Made by a program: the position numbers and the translations under genes. This document shows, one piece after another, positions 10,344-21,503 of a stretch of DNA of 64,000 nt. Every line of letters begins with the position of its first letter. Within the stretch, counting starts at the first letter, position 1. The notes below the pieces were generated by a model. It was not told the origin of the DNA and did no database searches. It was given only the letters and a program-made list of their open reading frames with translations. Source of the stretch: Vandiemenella viatica (lineage: Eukaryota; Arthropoda; Insecta; Orthoptera; Morabidae); assembly GCA_031002005.1 (NCBI GenBank), contig JARYHS010008074.1:11044924-11108923 (forward strand), given 5' to 3'.

Positions 10344-11375
10344 ACAACCAGCTTTTGGCAAAGATTCGAGCGTACGGTATATCTTATCAGATTTGCGAAT
10401 GGATACGCAATTTTCTAACTGATCGGTCACAGTATGTCATTATTGACAGGGAAGCCTCTTCAAAGCTAGATGTTACTTCGAGAGTTCCTCAAGGAAGTGT
10501 AATAGGGCCACTTCTTTTCTTTTATAAACGATCTCAGTGACAACGTTAATTGCAGGATGCGATTTTTTTGCTGATGATGCACTTATTTATATGGAAGTGA
10601 GGTGCTCTGACGATTGTTTAGAAATTCAACGCGATGTGGATGTTATTTCGGAATGGTGCCGTAAATGGCAGCTTACACTTAACTGCAAAAACTGGAAGGC
10701 AATGCAAATAAGTAATAAAAAGACCGCGTTTGTTCACGAGTACAAAGTTAACAATTCAGTTGTTGACACAGTAGATTTCCTGAAGCTCGTATCTTGGCGT
10801 AACAGTACAAAGCAACATGAAATGGGACTTGCACATAACTTCCGTCGTAGGCAAAGCTAATTCTAAACTACGTATTATAGGTCGTATTTTGAGAAGTTGT
10901 AATGCTCATACAAAGGAAATAGCGTACAAAACACTAGTGCGTCCGCATTTGGAATACTGTTGTGGAACTTGGGATCGGTATCGCAAGGGTTGTTTGACAC
11001 GTTAGAGAAAGTACAGAGGAGAGCCGCTCGATTCGTGACTGCTAGTTACAGTCCTTACGTGTCACACAGCTGATACGTGGTTTGGGCTGGGATTGTTTGG
11101 CGGATAGACGACGTCGTTTTCGTTTGAATTTGTTGGAGAATATGCGAAAATCTTTAATTTACGAGTGCAACGAAATACTTCTTCCGCAAACCTATTTAGG
11201 TCGCAATGACAGGAAGGATAAGATTCGAGAAATAAGATGCCGTACTGATACATTTATGTACTCTTTCTTTCCACGTTGGAATGTACTGAAGTAGGATTGG
11301 TGCTTAGCACCCTCTGCCCCCCACAGTTATTGTGAATTGCTGAGTATAGATGTAGATGTAGATGTAGATGTAGGC
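10344..11375 (+). pseudogene. LINE family A, copy 1, 3' part: RT palm to 3' end
   Basis: The reverse transcriptase resumes after the MULE: LLAKIRAYGISYQICEWI, then PQGSVIGPLLF, then after a frameshift INDLSD and the catalytic FADD box (RFFADDALIYME, about 10560-10595). Further blocks are WQLTLNCKN, VRPHLEYCC and the family-specific C-terminus (LLENMRKSLIYECNEI, GRNDRKDKIREIRCRTD, FMYSFFPRW). Several frameshifts and stops. The element ends in a (TGTAGA)n microsatellite at about 11347-11372, a typical LINE 3' terminus for this group. Unlike copy 2, the catalytic FADD is intact. Confidence 0.85.
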
Positions 11376-13439
11376 GTAGTTTCGTTAAAAATAATTTGAT
11401 TAATTTTTGTGTAGTATACGAACATACATAAAAAAATTGAAAATTTACGGTTTTGGTTTTATTTTTTCTTCAGGAAATTCGTATGTTATTGGGATGAAAA
11501 CTATCGTCTATATTAGCTGGTGACAAGCTATCACTATGTTCTGTTTCGTTAACATTCATTAATTAGTTTTTAAGTGATGTATAGACAGACAGAAAAAAAT
11601 ATGTAATATAACTGTTTTCGACTCTGCATAGAAAAAAAAACCCTTTCATAATTTATCGGGTTAGAAAGTATCTTATATCCTGACCAACAACATTGGCTGT
11701 CACTATATGCAGTTTCGTAGAAATACGTTCATTGGTTTATGCGTTATGCAAGAACATACATACTGACTGACAAAAATAGTTTTTTTTTTTTTAATTATCA
11801 ACAGTAATGTACCTTACAGTTACACTTTTTGGAATATATATTTTATGTACAGACACTACTTTTCTACAATTCTATTATATGGAATGTATATAAGCAACTC
11901 AGTACAGTTGTCTTCTGGTATTTTATGACGTTTATTGATGCATCTCGTTTAAGTGTAGTGTAGTAGTACAATGAAGTTATAAAGTTAAATGTTTGGGAAT
12001 TGTGATGCCTGTCACAGGGCCGTGACGAATGGAGCAAATTGCAGTCGGCATAAAAAGTGTTTGCCCTTGGTGGAATATAGTAGACAGTGAAAATAAAAAG
12101 TAAATTAGGCTTCCACGCTGTCCACTTTCGTTTCAGTTATAACAAAATTTCAGAACATGAAGAAACTATCAAGGGGATGAGCAAAACGAACAGGGAGTTC
12201 GATGAAATGAACAGAGAGGCGGACGAAACGATCACGTACCTTCACTGTTAGCTAAGAGACAGAGAGTAAAGATCCTGGAACAAGTGAGGAGAAAGAAAGA
12301 GAAATAGTGAAACAGAGTAAAGGAGATGGTGGTACCAAAACTTAAGAGTTTGTGGCGAGAAATAGTTTTTAACTTTTACCAGTGTCTGGGGTAGGAAAAG
12401 GATGAGGAGAGCCTAATGTAATGAAGGAGTATATAACGTGCAGCTTTGCTCAAAGAAAAGAGGTACCGGTATTGAAGTAAAAATAGAAAGGAAGTAGCCT
12501 TTGGAGAGGTGTAGGCCCACTCCTCCAGGATCAGTTATGCACACAGCACCACGTCTACACGTTTTTAGAGGTAGTGCAATACTTGATCTTTTAATAGAGG
12601 ATACGGAATAACTGTGGTGGGGTTCACAAAGGAGAAAAAATAAAGTTATAGTGGGTGGTGCGTGGAACGTGAGGCGCAACACATACAGGATGGTGGTCTG
12701 AGCAAGGGGACGGGCGCTGCCTCTGTAGGGGGGACTGTGTCTGCGGATACTGCTGGCTTGTAAATGTAGTTTCACAGTGCACGGCCTACTGGTAAATACA
12801 AGAGGGAAGGCGGTAGTTTCTCAATTGTTAGTTAAATATGTAAGGTAGCCCACTTCGAGTTCTGACATTGTTATGAATATACATTTTTTTTGTTAATTGG
12901 TGTCTGTGATAGAATCAAAATTGGTGACCAAAGTGACTAAATGTGGGAAACCGTAAATACTATAGAGATGGCTGAGGTTGATGAAACAACGAAAGGGCGG
13001 TGGGACGAAGCAACTAGAAGAGCATTACTGAGTATATGATAAAGCCAAATAGTAGATTGCAACACATGAATTGTAGTAATGAGCCTATAATTATCAGAAT
13101 AATTATGTTTATTTTAATTTAATGGAGATGTGCATGTTTTAAATAGTTATAGGGACAAATTGTGGTAAAGGGAGGAAATGCTAGACATTGTGGTTCTCCT
13201 TGACGGGTGTGGAGAGTATTGCTCAGGAGTTTAAGAATACTTCAGTTCGCATGTGTTCATAGATCACATTTAACAGGGGTAGTTTTCTGGGAGCATACAA
13301 AATAAAAATAGGGCCTCTTGAGGACAATTTAAATTCATGTTCAAAGACCAGATGTCGGCGTAACGTGGTCATTATCTGACGGGTATCAGTGGCAAAGAAA
13401 TAACAATAATAACAAAAGGAAGCACAAATGGAGAGCCGC
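11376..13439. other. Gene-free stretch
   Basis: AT-rich sequence with diverged repeat tails at 11540-11590 and 11690-11775 (motif CATTCATTAATTAGTT plus GACAGACAGA). A short Glu/Arg-rich frame near 12155-12251 (EHEETIKGMSK) is too short and isolated to call. Nothing else recognised. Confidence 0.45.
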
Positions 13440-15694
13440 GCACAATGCCCTGAACATGTTGGCTTTTATCCTAATACTACTGACTAGTGATAACCTTGTG
13501 TGCTCTCAGGTATGGTCGATCATTTGGCGAAAAATTTTGAAACGTACACGCTTAATACAAATGTTGAGGAACTTTGGTTTAATTTAAAAGAAATAATATG
13601 GACCGGCTTAAATCAATTTGTTCCCAAGAAGTTTATTAAGGTTAGTAAGCACTTCCCGTGGTTCAACAGGGAAGTGAAACGTTTGCTCAGGAAGCAAAGG
13701 CGTTTACATGCGACGGTAAAGATATCGGGGGACTCATCTGATCGCACTAAATTAGTCCACTTGCGAGCGGACGTGCGTAAGGCAATGCGTGATGCGTTTA
13801 AAGAATTCCAAACCAGAAATTTATCCGAAGATCTGATTGCTAATCCAAAAAAGTTCTGGTCATATGTTAAATTAATAAGAGGCTCTCGTAAGGTCATGCC
13901 GTCGTTGATTAATGAAAATGGGGAATTATCAGAAACTAGCGTCGAGAAAGCAGAAATTTTGAATAATGTATTTAAAAAGCTTTCACGTCAGAGAACTCGG
14001 AGGAGATTCCGATATTTAACAATCGAACCAACAAAATTATGAATGATCTCGTTCTCGATGTCGAGGGAATAACTAAACTGCTTATGAATGTAAATCCCAA
14101 TAAGGCTCCAGGACCAGACGGTATTCCTACAAGATTCTACTCTAGGTACGCAAAGGAAATTGCGCCGTATTTGATGAAATTATATACCGCCTCCTTGGAT
14201 CAAGGAAAAATACCAGCCGAATGGAAGACCGCCATCGTAAGTCCAGTGTTCAAAAGTGGGAATGTTAATGATCCTCACAATTATAGGCCGATCTCGTTAA
14301 CCTCAATATTTTGCAGGATTTTAGAACACATCATCTATTCAAATGTCATGCGGTTTTTGGATGAAGATGAGCTTTTAAACCCAAATCAACATGTATTCAG
14401 AAAAAACCGATGCTGCGAAACACAACTTGCCCTCTTAATTCACGACTTGAGCCGTATTATAGATGAGCAATCCCAGGTTGATTTAGTTTTATTAGACTTC
14501 AAAAAAGCTTTCGACACTGTGCCTCACAGTAGGCTACTTAGGAAACTTCGCAGTTACGGTATATCTAGACAAATATGTGATTGGGTTGCAGACTTTTTGA
14601 AGGACAGAACACAGTGTGTAGTTCTCGACGGTGAGCGTTCATCACTTGCCGAAGTGAGGTCCGGGGTTCCCCAAGGAAGCGTGATAGGGCCTCTGTTGTT
14701 TCTCATATACATTAATGATTTGTGCGATATAATAAGGGGAGTGAAAAGATTATTTGCCGATTATGCTATTATTTATCGTGAAATCACAACCCAGGACGAC
14801 TGCGCTTTGTTGCAAGACGATATTATGAAAATAATTGCGTGGTGTAAAGATTGGCAGTTGGAGTTCAACGCAAAAAGTGCCAAGTCATGCGTGTAAGTAA
14901 AAAGGTGACACCATTTATCTTTGAATATACAATTAATGGCACTGTCCTTAGAACGGTAGATTCCGCTAAATACCTAGGGGTAACAATTCGTAATAATTTG
15001 TCGTGGAATGAGCATATCGAGAATGTAATTGGGAAAGCAAATCGTATGCTTCGATTTCTAGGTCGTAATTTAAAACAATGCACTCCGGAAGTTCAATCGA
15101 TTGCGTACAAGTCACTAGTGAGGCCTCACTTGGAATATTGTTGCTCCATATGGGGTCCCCATCAAAAGGGATTAATGGAGTCATTAGAGATGGTCCAAAG
15201 AAGAGCCGCCTGATTCGTGACAGGTATATATAGTTGGAGGGAAAGCGTAAGTGCCATGTTGAAGAAGCTAATTGAAAAATTCTCGACTGACATATTTCGG
15301 AATGACAGCAAACAAATATTGCTACCAGCAACATTCATATCTCGGAATGACCGCGAAAATAAGATAAGAGAAATCAGGGCCAGAACCGATTCATTTCTGT
15401 ACTCATTTTTTCCAAGAGCGAATAGAATGGATTTACCGGGCGAGTAAACACAAAATCGGACAGGAGTAGCTTCCGATAAAGCACTCCGGCCATCCTGATC
15501 TGGGTTTTCCACGGTTTCCCTAGATCGCTCCAGGCGAATGCTGGGATGGTTCCTCACAATAGCCATGGGCGCCACCTGCCATATCCCGTATATCCCTTCC
15601 AAACCATTACCCTTCCTGATAGGTGCAATGCACCCTCCGCCACACACTTTTAGTGAATCGCGGAGTAATAGTAATAGTAGTAGTAGTAGTAACT
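13440..15694 (+). pseudogene. LINE family A, copy 2: linker, reverse transcriptase and 3' UTR
   Basis: Non-LTR retrotransposon ORF2 remnant of the jockey/CR1-like type. Frame 13500-14042 carries the linker (FPWFNREVKRLLRKQRR, NPKKFWSYVK). After a frameshift, frame 14039-14896 carries almost the whole RT: KAPGPDGIPT, NYRPISLTSI, LLDFKKAFDTVPH, GVPQGSVIGPLLF. The catalytic box reads LFADYAIIY, with Tyr replacing the second Asp of FADD, so polymerase activity is lost. Another frameshift leads to 14851-15213 (KYLGVTIRNN, VRPHLEYCC) and then 15217-15447 (SWRESVSAML ... FLYSFFPRA). Against the copy at 59515 the segment GWEDLEHRRRC has been deleted. A 3' UTR of about 240 bp ends in (TAG)n at 15667-15691. 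Confidence 0.9.
15450..15660 (+). other. 3' UTR of LINE family A with a SINE-like module
   Basis: About 80 bp here (TCTGGGTTTTCCACGG, CGCTCCAGGCGAATGC) match the body of SINE family S1 (49947-50030). The distal part (TGCCATATCCCGTATATCCC) recurs at 31609 and 59935. Sharing of 3' sequence between a LINE and SINEs is how SINEs usually borrow LINE machinery. Confidence 0.7.
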
Positions 15695-15949
15695 GAAAGT
15701 ATAAGTGACCATGAAACAGTACTGATAAATAACGTAGGATTTAGTAAACCAATGGCTTTTATTGAAGGTGATGATAGGTAAAATTATTAAAAAGTTTCAG
15801 TGTGTGGAAGGACAGAATCGAATGGGTGGAAGGGAAGCAGGAACATTTCAAGTGATTTTATAAGTATGAGGGAAGACATATGTATTGCACTATTCCAAAT
15901 CATAAAACGAGGAAAAGTATGGAAAATACATACTATAATATGAAGACGA

Positions 15950-17780
15950 GGGGCTAAAGAGATTACTAAGAACAGAGTTAAGAGACAGCAAGGCAGTAGG
16001 GAACATTTGAAACAACAGCCAAACGACGAAAGATGAGCTCTAAATGACGCTTAAAAGTTTCTGTGAATATGGTAGAGTAAAAGAGGCGATAGGAAAAAGA
16101 AATAAAGCTAAAAAATCTCTAGATACAGCCAAGTCCTTTAGAAGAAACAACAGTGATCAAGCAGATAACAGCAGATTAGAAGAGATTGCAAAATAATATA
16201 GAAGCAGCAAATTGGAAGTTAAGAGAATTGTGCAGGAAGAAAAGGAGAAAAGCTGGGAAGATTTTACATCTAAACTGGAAGAAGATAGTAAACGGAATTT
16301 AATAATATTATATGGAATTGTAAAACACAAAACATCGGATAAGGAAACAATTACAGCAATAGAGACAGCGGATGGAAATATAAGAAGTATCAGAAAACCA
16401 TGAAACAATATTTTGCCAAGCTAATAAATGGACATAATGGGATAGGAGACGAAGAAACAAGTCAGAGGATAATAGATGAAGACACCCCAATAACTTGGTC
16501 AGAAGTCGAGTGAGCTCTCCATAAAATGAAAAATGACAATTCGGCAGGAGCCGACGAAGTTACAGCCGACATGATTAAAGCTGCCGGTCCACTAGGGATA
16601 CAATGGCTGTATAGAGTTCTCAAAGCAGTATGGAATGATAACCAAATACCAGAAGACTGGACAAAAGGGGTGATCATTTCTATCTTAAAGAAAGGGAACA
16701 GAAGGAAAAGTGAAAACTGCAGAGGTATTACCCTCCTATCCCACGGCCTCAAAATGATGGAAAAGGTAGTTGAAGCCAGAGTACGAACAATATTAGAGCC
16801 CATCTTAGAAGAGGAACAACATGGGTTTAGGGCTGGAAGAAGCACAACAGATCTAATATTTTCCTTGAGAATGCTGGTAGAAAAATATTGGGAAAGAGGG
16901 AAAAACTTAATTATTGTGTTTATGGACCTAGAAAAGGCATACGATAATGTTCCTAGACCAACTATCTGTAAAAGTGTAAGAAAACTTAAAATTCCAGAGT
17001 ACCTCATTACAAAGATTCAGATACTGTACAATAATTGCAAGAGCTGTGTCAATGTTGGGGATGGTTATTCTGAATGGTTTAGTACAACCAAAGGAGTACA
17101 ACAAGGAAGTGCCCTTTCACCTCTTCTGTTCATAGCGGTGATGGATAACATCTTAAAAGAACTAAAGTGAGCAATCAATAGAGATCTACAGGCAGGTGTT
17201 AGTGGATGATGTGGCAGTATGGGTTGAAACCGAAGAAGGAATAATAAGTTTTAAGAATATGGAATGAAATTGAATAAAAAGCAAATAGCCGTAGCACTAA
17301 AAATAAGCCGAAAGAATACAGTCTGTCATATAAAATTACAAGACCACGAAGTTGAAGTTGTTGACCAATTCAGCTATCAGGGGAGCATAATTTCTAGTAA
17401 CGATAGAAGTGAGTTAGAAATAATGAATAGAGTAACCAAAGGAGCCAACTTCTACAGTGCCGCGCCGTATGGGACATGAAGGTTACCAGAAGAACAAAAA
17501 TTGTATTTTACAAATCATATCTCATTCCTATTCTCACATATGCTTTGGAAACATGCACACTAACACCAAGGGACCTTAGCAAAATCCAAGCATGTGAAAT
17601 GAAGTTTCTTAGAACGGCCCTCTAGAAAACTAGACTTATCCGCATAAAGAATGATGAGATTAGATCAAACCTAGAGCTACGGGAATCCATGGAAGAGTTA
17701 GATGATCAAGACTTCGGTGGTTTGGGCATGCCAAGAGAATGGCCAAAATGGAGCTTCGTAGTTTATGGACGCTCCCTAAA
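15950..17780 (+). pseudogene. RTE-like LINE ORF2 remnant
   Basis: A second, unrelated LINE. The linker (KEKSWEDFTSKLEED, YGIVKHK) lies at 16200-16400. After a TGA at 16510-16512, frame 16526-17170 carries KNDNSAGADEVTADM, CRGITLLSHGLKMME, EEQHGFRAGRSTTD, FMDLEKAYDNVP and GVQQGSALSPLLF. A TGA at 17168-17170 and a frameshift precede the catalytic box, which reads VLVDDVAVW near 17197-17223. The C-terminal block follows in pieces: DQFSYQGSIIS, YKSYLIPILTYALETCTLTP, IQACEMKFLRT. The protein resembles RTE-clade polymerases often misannotated as craniofacial development protein 2-like. Broken and presumably dead. A short end of TIR family 1 lies at 17742-17776. Confidence 0.8.
17742..17776. repeat. 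Solo right end of TIR family 1
   Basis: GTTTATGGACGCTCCC followed by TAA matches the right end of the element at 540-898, including CCAAAATGG just inside it. No partner end is visible upstream, so this is a truncated copy. Confidence 0.5.
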
Positions 17781-18093
17781 GAAGGAGAAAATGTTTCCGA
17801 GTATATAAAAAATTTAGTTATTTAGTGACTGATTCCATGTCGGCATTAGGGACGATCATTCACGGATGAGAGGGATAAAATAAGATGAGGAGCTTCTCCT
17901 CATAGTTAGAAATTACTAGACTAAAGATCAGACATAAATTCGGATCATAAGGGAACTAAGAAAGCTAAAAACAAAATCACATGTCTGTCGGCGTGGACAA
18001 TATTACCACAGCTGCATTACAAATAGGAGTAAGGACATTGTACCACACCTAAAAATATTACTTAGTTCCAGTCTGGAGACTTGATGCTTACCT

Positions 18094-18268
18094 GTTTTTT
18101 TTTTTTTTTAACTGCTTTACGTCTCTTTTTAACATCGAGGTCTTTAGAGACGGGAAAGGATGGGGGGCAAGGATGGGGGTAAGGAATGGGAAGGAATTCG
18201 GCCATGGCCTTTTGAAGGAAGCATCCCGGCATTTGCCTGGAGTGATTTGGGGAAACCATGGAAATGCT
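18094..18268 (-). mobile_element. SINE family S1, minus strand, partial
   Basis: On the minus strand it contains CACTCCAGGCAAATGCCGGG and GGCCATGGCCGAATTCC, then the 3' tail with TAAAAAGAGACGTAAAGCAG and poly-A (poly-T on plus near 18097-18109). The tRNA-like head is missing. Confidence 0.7.
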
Positions 18269-18269
18269 T

Positions 18270-19344
18270 ACCTGTGTTACAGCAATCGAAACACATTTGA
18301 AACAGCCCGCTATGCTGCACACAAATCCCAATAACAATTTACATTACGTCTCTGACTACTTAACTGTCCTTTGATTGGTGTCACCTGTGACAGCTGCCAA
18401 CGCTGCCAAGACCCTCCTTCCGATCTTTGACGCTTCTTCACACAGGTTATTAAAATATAATAATAAAAATCTATTTATTAAATCTATTAGTGAAATAACG
18501 ATTTTTTCTAAGTATTACTATCAAGGATACACGCAGAATCATTTTGTTTATTGATATTAATAATATAAGAACATGTATAAATTCATAAGTGCCATATCTG
18601 TCTACGTGAAATTCGTTTCACCTATGAGGGGGAAAATCCTCTGTTGCTGTGTGTGTTTGTCTGGGAGTGTAACATGCGGGGTGAGTTCGTAGCTACATCG
18701 GCCTAAATTATGTATTCAGAATACAATGCAACTTATTTGCCTCTGTGACTGTGCGCTAACAATAAAAAATAATTAAATTTATTATTTTTTATTTTAAGCT
18801 GTTTTCAGTGCACGAGATAACTTATCCGTCCAGTAGTTTACACCAGACCCTGACCACGTTACCTACGAAAGAAGATTTTCCCAGTTTTATGTCTTAAATC
18901 AAATGCTAGATTATAGTAATCTCTTCCTTTCCGCTTACTAGTTTCATTTCACCTACCAATATCCATGGAAGCGTCATCACCAATGTGTACCCCAAACTAA
19001 CTTAGTCCGCAACCCGAAGGTTGATTGGATCTTGCTGAAAGACGCATACCAAACCAGGGGAAGGACAGCCAGTTATTTTCCTCTCGGACCTATAGCTAAA
19101 CAGAATAGGGGGGGGGGAGGGGATTATAGGGAAATTGCCACCGGAGCGGGCGCTCCGTCGCAATTAAATTAAACGTAGAACCCTAACCACTGAATGTGTA
19201 ATCTACAAACCGCTAAACCTCCCCTGTCTTCCAATTACCTCTCCAAGTCAGATTCTTTATCACATCGGTTATTCTTTCTGCTCTACGGTAAATTTAGTGA
19301 GTAAATCTAGCTGCTATCTTTTACATTTCCTCCCTACTCCTGTT
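18270..19344. other. Gene-free stretch
   Basis: No coding or RNA signal seen. A G run at 19108-19116 resembles the G-rich interiors of TIR family 1 but no ends are visible. Confidence 0.45.
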
Positions 19345-19607
19345 TTAATACTCATAAAGTGCATTCCATGCTAACCCAACATACTCAAACAATGATGCGA
19401 ATTCCCTAACTTTCCTGGTACTTCGTCTCACCACCGTTTCCAGCAAATGCAGTGTGTCAGCGCAGTTGAGACTACTGTTAAATGATGTATACTTATTCAA
19501 AAAGCCATTCCTCTTCCTCCACCTTATAATTATAAAATACATTTATTCCATCTGTGTACCTACCAAATTGTCACCTTTTTATTTATTTTATTATTTTTTT
19601 TATCTTT

Positions 19608-19720
19608 GGTGTTACATTCAGAAGGACTGGGGTTCGAATTCCGGTCCAGCCAACCTGATTTCTGTTTTCATGTATTCTCGAAATCACTCCAGTCTACTCA
19701 CACAAGAATGCTCCCCACCT
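19608..19720 (+). mobile_element. Degenerate tRNA-derived SINE fragment
   Basis: Contains a B-box-like GGTTCGAATTCCGG followed by TCGAAATCACTCCAG, the order seen in SINE family S1. A-box and tail are unclear. It sits inside LINE family B. Confidence 0.5.
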
Positions 19721-19854
19721 TATATTCATAATTAACCTTTTGTTTTTTATTTGTGTATCTAATAAGCTGACTCTTCTTTGCATTTATCTTCATCCCATCT
19801 TTACCAACCCAACTAGATATCCTGTCCAGATCACCCTGCAACTGTTTACAATCC

Positions 19855-19996
19855 CAGGGGCGGATCCAGGGGGGGGGGGGAGGGGGGCTAGGGGGCTAGG
19901 GGGCTAGGGGGCTAGGGGGCTCAAGCCTCCACCAAAAGTATCTTGGTCCTCCCGGTCCACCCCCGACATTGTAGTTTTGAGACTTTTTTTTTTTTC
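19855..19996. mobile_element. hAT-type MITE remnant with (GGGGGCTA)n array
   Basis: The left end CAGGGGCGGATCCAGG matches the TIR of the hAT MITE at 46420. Five or so GGGGGCTA units follow, then sequence similar to that copy (GGCTCAAGCCTCCACC) and a T run. No right TIR is present. It replaces the catalytic core of LINE family B, so a deletion probably accompanied or followed insertion. Confidence 0.6.
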
Positions 19997-20097
19997 TTTG
20001 TCCATTTTATCTGAAATATCTTGCATATATCCCACCAACTGAGATTCGTATGAACCCATGTTTACTGCTTGAAAACCACTTATGTTCCTCACATATA

Positions 20098-21503
20098 CAC
20101 TCCTGGAAATTGAAATAAGAACACCGTGAATTCATTGTCCCAGGAATGGGAAACTTTATATACATATTCCTGGGGTCAGATACAACACATGATCACACAG
20201 ACAGAACCATAGGCACATAGACACAGGCAACAGAGCATGCACAATGTCGGCACTAGTACCGTGTATATCCTCCTTTCGCAGCAATGCAAGCTGCAATTCT
20301 CCCATGGAGACGATCGTAGAGGTGCTGGATGTAGTCCTGTGGAACGGCATGCCAAGCCATTTCCACCTGGCGCCTCAGCTGGACCAGCGTTCGTGCTGGA
20401 CGTGCAGACCGCGTGAGACGACGTTTCATCCAGTCCAAACATGCTCAATGAGGGACAGATCCGGAGATCTCGGTGGCCACGGTAGTTGACTTACACCTTC
20501 TAGAGCACGTTGGGTGGCACGGGATACATGTGGACGTGCATTGTCCTGTTGGAACAGCATGTTCCCTTGCCGGTCTAGGAATGGTAGAACGATGGGTTCG
20601 ATGACGGTTTGAATGTGCCGTACACTGTTCAGTGTCCCCTCGACGATCACCAGAGGTGTACGGCCAGTGTAGGAGATCGCTCCCCACACCTTGATGCCGG
20701 GTGTTGGCCCTGTGTGCCTCGGTCGTATGCAGTCCTGATTGTGACGCTCACCTGCACGGCGCCAAACACTCATACGACCATAATTGGCACCAAGGCAGAA
20801 GCTACTCTCATCACTGAAGACGACACGTCTCCATTCGTCTCTCCATACACGCCTGTCGCGACACCACTGGAGGCGGGCTGCACGATGTTGGGGCGTGAGC
20901 GGAAGACGACCTAACGGTGCGCGGGACCCTAGCCCAGCTTCATGGAGATGGTTGCGAATGGTCCTCTCTGATACCCCAGGAGCTACAGTGTCCCTAATTT
21001 GCCGGGAAGTGTCGGTGCGGTCCCCTACGGCACTGCGTAGGGTGCGACGGTCTTGGCGTGGGTCCGTGCGTCGCTGCTGTCCGGACCCAGGTCGACGGGC
21101 ACGTGCACCTTCCGCCGACCACTGGCGACAACATCGATGTACTGTGGAGACCTCGCGCCCCACATGTTGAGCAATTCGGCGGTACGTCCACCCGGTCTCC
21201 CGCATGCCCACTATACGCCCTCGCTCAAAGTCAGTCAACTGCACATACGGTCGCGGCATGCTACCAGTGTTAAAGACTGAGATGGAGCTCCGTATGCCAC
21301 GGCAAACTGGCTGACACTGACTGCGGCGGTGCCCAACCGCTGCGCAGCTAGTGCCCTTGGACGGCCAACACTGCTGTTCCTGGTGTGTCCGCTGTGTCGT
21401 GCGTTTGATCATTGCTTGTACAGCCCTCTCGTAGTGTCCAGAGCAAGTATGGTGAGTCTTACACACCGGCGTCAATGTGTTCTTATTTCAATTTCCAGGA
21501 GTG
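20098..21503 (-). mobile_element. Tc1-like transposon, copy A (1,406 bp)
   Basis: Full-length element with TIR CACTCCTGGAAATTGAAATA at 20098 and its inverse ending at 21503, flanked on both sides by TA (20096-20097, 21504-21505). It is inserted in the RT region of LINE family B: the LINE reading resumes on either side. Transposase on the minus strand is described separately. Siblings are at 25491-26219 (truncated) and 32094-33498. Confidence 0.95.
20253..21259 (-). pseudogene. Tc1-like transposase, copy A, one frameshift near the C-terminus
   Basis: DDE transposase of the Tc1 type. I place the start at 21259 (MPRPYVQLTDFERG), as in the other two copies, rather than at the longer upstream frame. 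The N-terminal paired HTH is visible (WTYRRIAQHVGREVSTVHR). Catalytic residues are Asp in VVFSDESSF, Asp in FQQDNARPH and Glu in SPDLSLIEHVW, with only 32 residues between the last two rather than the Tc1-typical 34. One G is missing near 20439 relative to copy C, so the frame ends as VWTG at 20426. The rest (DWMKRRLTRSARPARTLVQL to GGYTRY) is open in the next frame to 20253. This copy keeps the C-terminus that copy C has lost. Confidence 0.9.

Larger units (their letters stand above)
19345..20097 (-). pseudogene. LINE family B, 3' part (minus strand), interrupted
   Basis: Continuation of the LINE at 21504-22740 beyond the Tc1 copy. Minus-strand translation gives HKWFSSSKHGF and YESQLVGYMQDISDKMDK (20095-19998), then, after a hAT remnant, DCKQLQGDLDRISSWVGKDG with INAKKSQLI (19857-19755), and finally RSTRKVREFASLFEY (19345-19542), equivalent to the TLVRPLLEYGS block of the copies at 28674 and 54400. 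The catalytic palm between DKMDK and DCKQLQ is missing. Confidence 0.75.

Noticed and set aside
11347..11372. Telomere-like repeat
   Set aside because: The unit is TGTAGA at a LINE 3' terminus, not the insect TTAGG repeat.
12413..12775. 120-codon minus-strand frame
   Set aside because: Composition is not protein-like, no motif is recognised and there are no splice or start signals.
20609..21280. Several plus-strand frames opposite Tc1 copy A
   Set aside because: Shadows of the minus-strand transposase; the true frame has the HTH and DDE motifs. The same holds for the frames opposite copies B and C.
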